Assembly: GCF_000812965.1 (NCBI RefSeq)
Contig: NZ_JSYN01000005.1
Span: 226,325-290,324, forward strand
Reading direction: 5' to 3'
Length of the DNA stretch: 64,000 nt
Origin: Pedobacter kyungheensis
GTDB lineage: Bacteria > Bacteroidota > Bacteroidia > Sphingobacteriales > Sphingobacteriaceae
Position numbers and translations under genes: made by a program. The notes below the pieces were generated by a model, which worked only from the letters and a program-made list of their open reading frames with translations, was not told the DNA's origin and made no database searches. Of this stretch, positions 1-8,287 are shown in pieces. Each line of letters begins with the position of its first letter. Position 1 is the first letter of the stretch.

Positions 1-660
1 CAGGTAAACATCGTAATATCCAGAAAACTGAAATGTCATGCGTTGCGTTTTATACGCAGATACCTGGCCTAAATATTCTTCCCTGTCTTCATAAGCATTT
101 CGGCGTCCAAAGCCACTTCCAATCCGGTTAGGTGTATCATCCTGGTTTCTGAATACCATTAAATAATAGCCTTTATTGCTATTGTTCCAGGTAAAATTTA
201 CCGCTGTAAAGGCAGTTGAGCTGGAATCGGGATCAGGATTGGGTACCCCCTGCTCGGAAGAAGATGAGGCAAACGCAACCGGCTTAGCAGGTACAGTTGT
301 TTCGCCCGAAATAACCTTGCCATTATAATTGAAGTTGAACGAACAGCTATTACCGGGTACAACAAGATCGGTTGCCGTACTGGTGTACACCCCGTTTGCT
401 GTTTCGTTTAAGGTAATGGTTTTAGCACCGTTGCTAAATGTGATGTTAAGGCCGGTAATTGCTGCCCCGTAACTTGCGGTATCCAGCAAACCTTTCTGTT
501 CATAAACTTTCAGGCTTACCGCTTTGTCGTTAATAAGGTAAGCCTCAATTATTGGTCGCCCGGCAATTGTACTATCGCCTTCATCTTTCTTACAGGCTAC
601 ATAGGTTAAAGTAACAATTAATAAGAATAAGAGCTGTTTGGCAGTGGTTTTTATTTCCAT
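1..660 (-). CDS. Partial outer-membrane lipoprotein, DUF4249-like
   Basis: The gene is open from an ATG at 660 through the left edge, so about 220 N-terminal residues are visible and the C-terminus is missing. Residues 1-23 form a lipoprotein signal ending Tyr-Val-Ala-Cys, and the mature protein starts CKKDEGD, a Lys/acidic stretch like the lipoprotein export signal of Bacteroidota. The rest is beta-rich with no catalytic motif. Its ATG lies inside the last codons of the upstream TonB receptor gene (10-bp overlap), so the two are probably translationally coupled. The receptor-lipoprotein arrangement suggests a surface lipoprotein partner of the transporter. The DUF4249 assignment is tentative and rests on size, order and general pattern. 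Confidence 0.7.
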   Translation of the reverse strand, partial: MEIKTTAKQLLFLLIVTLTYVACKKDEGDSTIAGRPIIEAYLINDKAVSLKVYEQKGLLDTASYGAAITGLNITFSNGAKTITLNETANGVYTSTATDLVVPGNSCSFNFNYNGKVISGETTVPAKPVAFASSSSEQGVPNPDPDSSSTAFTAVNFTWNNSNKGYYLMVFRNQDDTPNRIGSGFGRRNAYEDREEYLGQVSAYKTQRMTFQFSGYYDVYL

Positions 661-3428
661 TTTAGACTAAGTGTGATATTGGGAGTAAAACCCAGATAGT
701 TTACATTGGTGGTAATTACTTGATTGTTATAGATGGTATATTCCTTATACCAAACATTGGTTCTGTTGTACACATTAAATAAAGAAAAGCTAATGCTGCC
801 GGTTTTCCTGTTGTCAATTTTAATCAAATCGAGGGTGGCGGCAAGGTCGAGTCTGTGGTAAGCAGGCATTCTTTCCGTGTTTTTTCCACTAATGGTCAAA
901 TAATTTCTGCTGGCCCCGCTGGCATTATCAATGGTATAACTGGCCACTGGTGCTGTATAAGGTTTTCCCGTAGCAAAAATCAGGGTAGCAGAAAAAGTCC
1001 AGTTACCCAGTTTATACATGTTAACCGACTTAAATTCATTGCGGGCATCCTGATTGGCTGAGTAATAACTGCTGCCATAGTCATTAAATTGATTGCGGGC
1101 AATGGCCATGGTATAGCTTAGCCAACCCGTGTATTTTCCTGCTTTTTTCTGAAGCAGAAATTCTACGCCGGAGGTGTAGCCACGGCCATTGTAAAAATGC
1201 TCTTCCAGGGTGGATGACATTCTGTTGCCGGTTAAACGTTGTGCATACTCTGTCAGGCCATTCAGTGTTTTATAATAGCCTTCCACATCAAACAGGTATT
1301 TATCTGTTTCGTAGCTAAAACCAGCTATATAATGATTAGCATTTCCAACGGGGATACTGTTGCCATTGGCAAGCACCCAAAAATCACGGCTTCCCGACAA
1401 AATGTCTTCACGTACCACACGGTTAATAAACTGATAGAATTTACCTGTTGCCGCCTTAATGGTAAATCTGTCAGTAAGCAGGTAGGTGCCGGAAAAACGT
1501 GGCTCAAAGTAAGTTTTTCCTGTTTGCGAATAATAGGTTTCCCTTACACCAGCCTTAAACTGAAGTTTCTGCCATGGACTAAACTCACCCTCGCCATAAA
1601 CCGTCGCGGTTTTGGCATTTTTATACTGATCAATTAATACACTGGTATCGTTCTGGCTGTATTTATACATCACATTCTGGGCTGAACCATATCCGCCAAA
1701 AAGAAATTTAATCTGATTGTTGATCTGGTATTCCCAATCCGATTTAAAGCTCCAGTCTTTTAGCCGGTTGCGTTCTATCGTTCCGGTACTTACCGATTTT
1801 TCCGTTCCGTCTTCGTTGGTAACGCCTATGGTATTGGTACGGTCTCTGTCACTGTGGTAGCTGGAGTAACTCACCAAAGTATTTGAATACAAATCACTGT
1901 TCCACCTGCGCGACCATTTTATGCTGGAGCCTAAATTGCCATAAGTTGTTTTATCTGTAACCGAGGGGCTAATGCTGGAGTTCGTGGTATTCAGAAACGA
2001 TGGAATGTTAATGGTTCTGCTGTTATCCAGATCGTCGTCGCCCTGGTAAACGCTCCAGGCCAGGAGATCTTTTTTGCCGAGATTGAGTGTATACTTGGCA
2101 TTTAAATCGTAAAAATAGGAGGTTGGTGTCGTAGCCGCCTGTGCACCTCCACCGGGTCCCCGGCCGCCCCCAAAGCCCATAGTTGCTGTGGTAGTTTTGT
2201 TAAACTGACTGAAAATCTTATTATACAAGGGACCCTGGTACGATTTTCGGAGGGCCAGTAAAAATGAGCCACTTTTTTTGACCGGTGTTTCCAGATATAC
2301 ATTTGCCGAGAGTAAACTTAAATCGCCTCCTACGTTCCAGTCTTTTTTGGTGCCTTCTTTACCTGTAATTTCGGTGACGCTCGATAGGCGACCGCCATAT
2401 TTGGCAGAGAAACCGCCTTTGTACAACAGCACATCTTTAACCGCATTACTGTTAAAGGCACTAAAAAAACCGTACAGGTGATCTACCTGATATACTGTAA
2501 AACCATCAAACAGAACTAAATTCTGATCTGGTGTACCCCCGCGTACGTAGGCGCCAGACGATGACTCATTACTGGCACTTACCCCAGGCATGAGCTGAAA
2601 AGAACGTAAAATATCTTTTTCGCCCAGGTTGGGTAATTCAGCCAGTTTGGCTGGCGATATTTGCAGTACGCTTACCTTGCGCTTGTCGGTACTCATAATG
2701 CCGTCATTCTTCTTGCTCTTTATCGTCACCTCTTCGAGGTTATTTCTGGCTACACTTAAGCCAATGGTGAGCGTTTCGTTTGGATTAATAGCAGTTAAAG
2801 CAAGCCTGTCTGATAAATAACCCACATAAAAAGTAGCAATTACACAGGTGTCGGCCGGAATTTGGGTTAAGGTAAAATAACCATCAGCATTGGTGGTGGC
2901 TCTGATACCCGTGTTTTCAATATTGACCACTGCGCCGGGCAAAGATTCGCCACTTAACTGGTCTACCACCCGCCCGGTTAGTTTAAACAATTTTAGGGCA
3001 TTCTTTTTACTTTCTTTATTCAGGGTATCTGTTTTAACTGTGGTAATGGTTCTGATGGTTTGGGTATTAACCGGTTGGGCTGCCCTTTGCGCCCTTTGCA
3101 ACGATCTCACTTCCTCAGGGGTTCTTACCAGGTAAATTGTACCATCAGGTTCGACCCAATAATTTAGCTCAGCCGATTTGCACAGGCTCTTCAGCACCAG
3201 GTTTAGAGGGGTTTCATCAAAACGTTCTGAAATAAGCTTTTTTTCAGCCAGCTTTCTATCAAAAACTATTTTAAGGTGATGGTTTTTAACCAAAGTGTCT
3301 AAAACGACATCCAATGTGGTGGTGTAAAAACCGGTTACGGTTACTTTACTCAATAACCGTTGCTGAGCATCGGCTTGTTTAAGTAAAATAGCTACGAATA
3401 ATAAGGCTATAAGTATCTTTTTTATCAT
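651..3428 (-). CDS. TonB-dependent receptor with STN and carboxypeptidase-regulatory domains
   Basis: Outer-membrane active transporter of unknown substrate. The ATG at 3428 gives a clean signal peptide (residues 1-22, cleavage ADA/QQ); an in-frame upstream extension exists but would bury it. Domains in order: secretin/TonB short N-terminal domain (about 30-105), carboxypeptidase-regulatory beta-sandwich (about 150-235), plug (about 255-370, with the YVRGG and LFDGFTVY segments) and a C-terminal barrel of about 550 residues. A glycine-rich stretch (GFGGGRGPGGG) interrupts the barrel. STN receptors usually answer to FecR/sigma pairs, but none is nearby; a LytS/LytTR system is divergent instead. 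The stop overlaps the start of the following lipoprotein gene. Confidence 0.9.
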   Translation of the reverse strand: MIKKILIALLFVAILLKQADAQQRLLSKVTVTGFYTTTLDVVLDTLVKNHHLKIVFDRKLAEKKLISERFDETPLNLVLKSLCKSAELNYWVEPDGTIYLVRTPEEVRSLQRAQRAAQPVNTQTIRTITTVKTDTLNKESKKNALKLFKLTGRVVDQLSGESLPGAVVNIENTGIRATTNADGYFTLTQIPADTCVIATFYVGYLSDRLALTAINPNETLTIGLSVARNNLEEVTIKSKKNDGIMSTDKRKVSVLQISPAKLAELPNLGEKDILRSFQLMPGVSASNESSSGAYVRGGTPDQNLVLFDGFTVYQVDHLYGFFSAFNSNAVKDVLLYKGGFSAKYGGRLSSVTEITGKEGTKKDWNVGGDLSLLSANVYLETPVKKSGSFLLALRKSYQGPLYNKIFSQFNKTTTATMGFGGGRGPGGGAQAATTPTSYFYDLNAKYTLNLGKKDLLAWSVYQGDDDLDNSRTINIPSFLNTTNSSISPSVTDKTTYGNLGSSIKWSRRWNSDLYSNTLVSYSSYHSDRDRTNTIGVTNEDGTEKSVSTGTIERNRLKDWSFKSDWEYQINNQIKFLFGGYGSAQNVMYKYSQNDTSVLIDQYKNAKTATVYGEGEFSPWQKLQFKAGVRETYYSQTGKTYFEPRFSGTYLLTDRFTIKAATGKFYQFINRVVREDILSGSRDFWVLANGNSIPVGNANHYIAGFSYETDKYLFDVEGYYKTLNGLTEYAQRLTGNRMSSTLEEHFYNGRGYTSGVEFLLQKKAGKYTGWLSYTMAIARNQFNDYGSSYYSANQDARNEFKSVNMYKLGNWTFSATLIFATGKPYTAPVASYTIDNASGASRNYLTISGKNTERMPAYHRLDLAATLDLIKIDNRKTGSISFSLFNVYNRTNVWYKEYTIYNNQVITTNVNYLGFTPNITLSLKWK

Positions 3429-3651
3429 AATTAGCGATAAATTTAGCTTCCGCTTAAAAGTCCGTTTAAAAATATCGACATAACAAGCTCTTTTTGCGAC
3501 TACCTGTTGTGTTTGAGCTACCAATCGCCAAGTGTTAAATTCTGTTAATCATGCCTTACCCAGCCTTCCATCTGGCAATGATAACTGTGCTATTAGATAT
3601 ATTTGTCCAATGCTTTGAAGCTTTACCAGGCAGATACACCCAACAATTGAA

Positions 3652-4749
3652 ATGATTTTCTCTTTTAAGGACCATTACTTTAACCAGAATTTGAAACTGA
3701 ATAGTTGGTTTTACCATTTTATTCCTTTGGTGCTTTGGCTTGTTTTCGCGCTAATGCCTTTTATTATTCCGGTTAATGGTAATATGTCGGCTGCGCATCA
3801 TGGCTTTGCCCTTGATATTTTCTACCGAAACCTGCTTATTTTAATTACTTTTTATATCCATGCCTATTGGGTTTTTCCACTCTTGCAGCATAAACGCAGC
3901 AAAGGCTATTACTTTTTACTACTGGTTCTGTTGCTGGCCGGATTTGTAGGTATTTCCGAATATTTACGTCCTCAACATCCGTTCTTTCCGGTTAATCACA
4001 ACAGCAGGTTACTGCCACCAGGCCCGCCATTTAAGCCCAATGGTTTTTTCAGGATATTTTTTCACCTGCCCATATTCGCTGTGGCTATTCTGAGCAGTTA
4101 TTGCTATTGTTTGTTATTGGGTTTTAATAAACGCGAAAAAATGCTTCGCGAAAGAGAAAATGCACAGCTAAAAACAGAATTGTCTTTCCTCCGCTCACAA
4201 ATAAGTCCGCATTTCATGTTTAATGTACTAAACAGCATTGTTGCCTTATCCCGGAAAAAATCCGAACTGGTAGAGCCTTCGCTTATTAACCTGTCGCGCT
4301 TAATGCGTTACATGCTTTATGAGCGCAACGGCAATGTTATTTTTTTGAAAACGGAAGCTGAATACCTCACCAATTACATCGATTTGCAGCTGCTGCGGTA
4401 CGGCAATGAAGTAAACCTGAATATGTACATCAATGGCGATTTCGGTGCATACCAGATAGAACCCATGCTCTTGCTCCCTTTTGTCGAAAATGCTTTTAAA
4501 CACGGCATAAGTATGATCGATCAACCGCTGATCGATATTTTCCTTACGATAAACGAGCGCGATGCAACCCTGCAGTTTGTGGTACTAAACAGCGTAAGCC
4601 CGGTAAGGGATATGGAAAAAAGTGATACCGGAATTGGGATTCAAAATATTAAAAGAAGGCTGGAGTTACTTTATCCCAACCGGCATGAGCTTAATTTAAA
4701 CAATCAGAACGGACTCTTTAAAGCCGAAATTATAATCAAACTTGTCTGA
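3652..4749 (+). CDS. LytS/YehU-type sensor histidine kinase
   Basis: Inner-membrane sensor kinase of 365 residues. Four hydrophobic segments (about 18-40, 62-82, 88-105 and 140-162) form the sensor. The His_kinase (PF06580-type) domain follows, with the phosphoacceptor in SPHFMFNVLN (His187) and an HATPase domain showing LLPFVENAFKHG (N box) and GIGIQNIKRR (G box). The following response-regulator gene starts 5 bp after this stop, so the two form an operon and a cognate pair. The gene is divergent from the TonB receptor gene with about 220 bp between them, so control of that receptor is possible but unproven. The signal sensed cannot be read from sequence. Confidence 0.92.
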   Translation: MIFSFKDHYFNQNLKLNSWFYHFIPLVLWLVFALMPFIIPVNGNMSAAHHGFALDIFYRNLLILITFYIHAYWVFPLLQHKRSKGYYFLLLVLLLAGFVGISEYLRPQHPFFPVNHNSRLLPPGPPFKPNGFFRIFFHLPIFAVAILSSYCYCLLLGFNKREKMLRERENAQLKTELSFLRSQISPHFMFNVLNSIVALSRKKSELVEPSLINLSRLMRYMLYERNGNVIFLKTEAEYLTNYIDLQLLRYGNEVNLNMYINGDFGAYQIEPMLLLPFVENAFKHGISMIDQPLIDIFLTINERDATLQFVVLNSVSPVRDMEKSDTGIGIQNIKRRLELLYPNRHELNLNNQNGLFKAEIIIKLV

Positions 4750-4753
4750 AAAA

Positions 4754-5461
4754 ATGAACTGTTTAATTGTCGACGATGAAAAACTGGCTATTGAGCTGAT
4801 TGAAGATAATCTATCGCAAATTCCGTTTTTAAAACATTTGGCCTCTTGCCGGAATGCAGGTGAAGCCATTAAGGTAATTAAACAGCAGCAGGTAGATTTA
4901 CTTTTTCTGGATATAAAAATGCCGGGAATTAACGGCCTGGATTTTATTTTAAGTATGGAAAATCCTCCGATTATTATTCTCATCACTGCGTTTGAACAAT
5001 ATGCAGTTGAAGCCTTTAAGTTAAATGTGATAGATTATTTACTTAAGCCTGTTGATTTTAACCGGTTTTTTGCTGCCGTAAGTAGAGCTTATGATCTTTT
5101 TAACCTGAAAAAAAGGCCGGCAGTGACTGAAAAAATAACTGAAAATTATTTTTTTGTGAATGCAGGTTATTCACTCATTAAAATCAGATTTTCCGAAATT
5201 GCCTACGTAGAAGGTTTAAAAGATTACGTTAAAATAAATCTACAGAATGGCAAAAATGTAATTACACGGATTAATCTGAAAGATTTAACTGGTAAGCTCC
5301 CATCCGAAGCATTTATGCGGATTCACCGTTCCTTTATCGTTTCGCTGGATAAAATAGAGGCTGTTCAGAAATATCAGGTGGTTGTTAACGAAACGGAAAT
5401 CCCTATCGGCGAATCGTACCGCGATGGATTATTGGAGTATGTGAGTTTAAGGAATATTTAG
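4754..5461 (+). CDS. LytTR-family response regulator
   Basis: Response regulator of 235 residues. The receiver domain (1-120) carries acidic Asp7-Asp8, the phosphoacceptor Asp53 in LFLDIKMPG and the conserved Lys near 104 in YLLKP. The C-terminal LytTR DNA-binding domain (about 130-232) shows the family signature YVEGLKDYVKI and the segment FMRIHRSFIV. A TTG at 4742 in the same frame would overlap the kinase gene, but the ATG at 4754 gives the usual receiver N-terminus, so it was chosen. It is the partner of the kinase immediately upstream. Target genes are unknown; the divergent TonB receptor is one candidate. Confidence 0.93.
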   Translation: MNCLIVDDEKLAIELIEDNLSQIPFLKHLASCRNAGEAIKVIKQQQVDLLFLDIKMPGINGLDFILSMENPPIIILITAFEQYAVEAFKLNVIDYLLKPVDFNRFFAAVSRAYDLFNLKKRPAVTEKITENYFFVNAGYSLIKIRFSEIAYVEGLKDYVKINLQNGKNVITRINLKDLTGKLPSEAFMRIHRSFIVSLDKIEAVQKYQVVVNETEIPIGESYRDGLLEYVSLRNI

Positions 5462-5492
5462 CGCCAATAAATGCATTTGCACAACCCATAAA

Positions 5493-5534
5493 GAATGCCG
5501 ATTTTTGTAATCAATATGGCATTCCTGTTTTTAA
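5493..5534 (+). terminator. Putative terminator after the LytTR gene
   Basis: A 7-bp stem (GAATGCC at 5493-5499 with GGCATTC at 5518-5524) is followed by a short T run. The loop is 18 nt, so this is a weaker terminator candidate than others in the window. Confidence 0.4.
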
Positions 5535-5566
5535 AACAATTTTCGTCTGCCTGATGTAATACCATC

Positions 5567-6010
5567 ATGAAAATATTTTATACGATAATCTTCAGTTTAT
5601 TCCTATTCAAAACATCCTTTGCACAAAAGGGAGAGGTTACCGTGATAAAAGATCCCTTAATTGATAGTTTAATTGCGAAACGACTTGAAGTATATAAAAC
5701 GCCGGGCGAAGTAAAAACAGGCAAACCCATCGTTTCTGCCTACGGCTACCGGGTACAGATTTTTTACGGATCAGACCGGCGCGAGGTTTTTAACGAGCAG
5801 GCCAGGTTTAAAGGGCTTTACCCCAAGTTAAATACCTACCTCATTTATAAAGAACCTAATTATTATGTAAGGGTAGGCGATTTCAGAACCCGGCTCGAAG
5901 CCCAAAGGCTAATCAACGAACTGAGACCAAATTTCCCTACACTGTTTATTTTCAGGGAAAAAATCAATGCCCCAAATTTAGATACCAATACTACTGATGA
6001 TCAAAAATAA
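5567..6010 (+). CDS. Secreted SPOR-domain protein
   Basis: Small periplasmic protein of 147 residues. The signal peptide (1-19) ends SFA/Q. The C-terminal half (about 65-138) has the SPOR pattern: YRVQIFYGS at the start, then LYKEPNYYVRVGDFRTRLEA and a final beta strand. SPOR domains bind septal peptidoglycan lacking stem peptides, so a role at the cell wall is likely. The last 14 bp overlap the amidohydrolase gene that follows, indicating co-transcription. No catalytic domain is fused to it. Confidence 0.88.
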   Translation: MKIFYTIIFSLFLFKTSFAQKGEVTVIKDPLIDSLIAKRLEVYKTPGEVKTGKPIVSAYGYRVQIFYGSDRREVFNEQARFKGLYPKLNTYLIYKEPNYYVRVGDFRTRLEAQRLINELRPNFPTLFIFREKINAPNLDTNTTDDQK

Positions 6011-7181
6011 AGTACAGGAACTGGCCGCAAACATCTTTAACGATGTGGTAGGCTATCGTCAACATATACACGCCAACCCCGAACTATCTTTTAAAGAATT
6101 TGAAACTTCTTTGTTTGTTAAGGATAAATTAAAAAAATGGGGAATCGAATATACCGATTGCGCCAATACCGGCGTAGTAGGTTTAATTAAAGGTAACCTG
6201 CCATCTGATAAAGTAATTGCTTTACGTGCAGATATGGATGCCTTACCCATTCACGAAGCTAATGATAAGCCCTACGCGTCGAAAAACCCGGGTGTAATGC
6301 ATGCCTGTGGACACGATGTGCATACATCTTCACTTTTAGGAACGGCTTATATTTTAAACCAGCTGAAAGATGAGTTCGGCGGAACAATTAAATTGATTTT
6401 CCAACCGGCAGAAGAATTGCTGCCAGGTGGTGCCAGCATCATGATTAAAGAAGGTGTACTCGAAAATCCGAAACCGAATCATATCGTTGGTCAGCATGTG
6501 ATGCCGCTAATCGATGCCGGTAAAGTAGGTTTCCGTTCGGGTATTTACATGGCTTCGACTGATGAATTGTATGTTACCGTAACCGGAAAGGGTGGCCATG
6601 GCGCACAGCCACACCAGAATATCGATCCGGTGGTAATTGCTTCGCACATTATTATTGCATTGCAGCAGATTGTGAGTCGTAATGCCGATCCACGTATTCC
6701 TTCGGTTTTATCGTTTGGTAAAGTAACCGCAAGCGGAGCAACCAATATTATCCCAAATGAGGTTAAAATTGAGGGCACATTCAGAACGCTTGATGAAGAA
6801 TGGAGAGCAGAAGCACACAAACGCATGAAAAAAATGGCCGAAGGCATTGCCGAAAGCATGGGCGGAAGCTGCGATTTCGATATTAATAAAGGCTATCCTT
6901 TTTTAATTAACGAAGAAAAATTAACGGCCAATGCAAGGGCCTTTGCCGAAGATTTCTTAGGTAAAGAAAATGTGCTGGATTTGGATATCTGGATGGCTGC
7001 TGAAGATTTTTCTTTCTACTCGCAGGTAACAGATGCTTGTTTTTATCGTTTAGGAACAGGGAATGCTGCTAAAGATACCCAGTACTCGGTACATACGCCG
7101 CGATTCGATATTGACGAAGATGCGCTAAAAATCTCAACCGGTTTAATGGCCTACATTGCTTTAAAGCAACTGGGCAACTAG
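5997..7181 (+). CDS. M20-family amidohydrolase (N-acyl amino acid / hippurate hydrolase type)
   Basis: Metal-dependent amidohydrolase of 394 residues, full length for the M20D group that hydrolyses N-acyl or conjugated amino acids. The metal-site motif HACGHD is at residues 102-107, followed by QPAEE (general base glutamate), GQHV, the dimerisation domain (about 180-300, with GKGGHGAQPH) and WMAAEDFSFY near the C-terminus. There is no signal peptide, so it is cytosolic. It overlaps the SPOR gene by 14 bp. The exact substrate cannot be deduced; relatives are annotated as hippurate, IAA-amino acid or N-acetyl-diaminopimelate hydrolases. Confidence 0.92.
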   Translation: MIKNKVQELAANIFNDVVGYRQHIHANPELSFKEFETSLFVKDKLKKWGIEYTDCANTGVVGLIKGNLPSDKVIALRADMDALPIHEANDKPYASKNPGVMHACGHDVHTSSLLGTAYILNQLKDEFGGTIKLIFQPAEELLPGGASIMIKEGVLENPKPNHIVGQHVMPLIDAGKVGFRSGIYMASTDELYVTVTGKGGHGAQPHQNIDPVVIASHIIIALQQIVSRNADPRIPSVLSFGKVTASGATNIIPNEVKIEGTFRTLDEEWRAEAHKRMKKMAEGIAESMGGSCDFDINKGYPFLINEEKLTANARAFAEDFLGKENVLDLDIWMAAEDFSFYSQVTDACFYRLGTGNAAKDTQYSVHTPRFDIDEDALKISTGLMAYIALKQLGN

Positions 7182-7188
7182 AAGAGAT

Positions 7189-7249
7189 GTAAGATGGAAA
7201 ATGTAAATGGGTAATGTAGGCTATTCCATCTTACCTTTAACATTTTCCA
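7189..7249. repeat. Intergenic inverted repeats with two alternative pairings
   Basis: GTAAGATGGAA (7189-7199) is perfectly complementary to TTCCATCTTAC (7224-7234), and TGGAAAATGT (7195-7204) is perfectly complementary to ACATTTTCCA (7240-7249). The two left arms overlap, so only one pairing can form at a time. It could end the amidohydrolase transcript or be a dispersed repeat; no T run follows directly. Confidence 0.6.
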
Positions 7250-7286
7250 TTTTAAACAGGCATCGTTTTTGCCACTACCATAAAAT

Positions 7287-8228
7287 ATGAAGAGAATATT
7301 TCTAGTTCTGATACTCAGCTCGCTTTTTTATACCGGTTTTACCCAGGAAATTCAACGGTTTAATCCCGATACCATTAAAACCATTACACTCGATTCGACT
7401 GTAAACATCAAGGCAGAAAAGCTGAATATCGAAACTTTCATCAATAAAGTAATAAACGATACTTCCTTTTATCAATCGTTCAGGGATATGAAACGTTACA
7501 GTTTTATTGCCGAGAACCGGATTTACAGTTACGATAAAAAGAATAAGGTTGATGGCAAAATTTATCGTAAAATAAAGCATAACAACAGCGGTCCGTACAA
7601 AATGGAATACCTGGTAAAACAGGATACCGGAAAAATTTATAAGAAAAACGGCAAATACCAGTTGTATACCGTAGAAATGTTCGATTACATTTTTATGAAT
7701 GCCTATAGTACCGATTTTGTACCCAATGCACCAAAACCTGATGGAAAGGGTGGAACCAACGAAAGTTATAAGGATAAACTGAAAACGCTGATTTTTAATC
7801 CAGGCAGACCAGTTAAAGTGCCTTTTATCGGCAGCAAAACCGAAATTTTTACGGCCAACATGCGCCAGTATTACGATTATACTTTTACAAGTGGTACTTA
7901 TTTAGATTCTATTCCCGTTTACCGCTTTAAGGTAGCAGTTAAGCCTGATTTAAGCAGCTGGACAAAGGATGGCGTGATGATAAAAGAACTGGTTACCATT
8001 TTCGATAAACGAAATTTCAATATTTTAGGCCGTTATGTGGATATGAAATACAGCAATATGCTTTTTGATTTCGATGTGCAGATGAATATTGAAATGGGTT
8101 ATTTCGGCGATGATAAATTACCGACTAAAATTACCTATCAGGGCAATTGGGATTATCCTTTCAAAAAAGAAGAACGGGCAAGTTTTTTAATTGTACATAA
8201 AGACTACAAACTCGAAAAGGGCAAGTAA
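7287..8228 (+). CDS. Secreted hypothetical protein
   Basis: I do not recognise a named family. The product has 313 residues and a clear signal peptide (1-19, cleavage GFT/Q). The mature protein is rich in Lys, Tyr, Asp and Asn and looks beta-rich, with repeated short hydrophobic strands (for example YDYTFTSGTYLDSIPVYRFKV). There are no transmembrane segments, lipobox or catalytic motifs. It is probably periplasmic or outer-membrane associated. It sits about 105 bp after the amidohydrolase gene and about 60 bp before a penicillin-binding-protein-like hydrolase gene on the same strand, but no functional link is visible. Confidence 0.75.
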   Translation: MKRIFLVLILSSLFYTGFTQEIQRFNPDTIKTITLDSTVNIKAEKLNIETFINKVINDTSFYQSFRDMKRYSFIAENRIYSYDKKNKVDGKIYRKIKHNNSGPYKMEYLVKQDTGKIYKKNGKYQLYTVEMFDYIFMNAYSTDFVPNAPKPDGKGGTNESYKDKLKTLIFNPGRPVKVPFIGSKTEIFTANMRQYYDYTFTSGTYLDSIPVYRFKVAVKPDLSSWTKDGVMIKELVTIFDKRNFNILGRYVDMKYSNMLFDFDVQMNIEMGYFGDDKLPTKITYQGNWDYPFKKEERASFLIVHKDYKLEKGK

Positions 8229-8287
8229 GGATAGATAATCGCCTGAAAGATTTATTATCTTTAAGCGATTAATTTAAATCCCTATCC

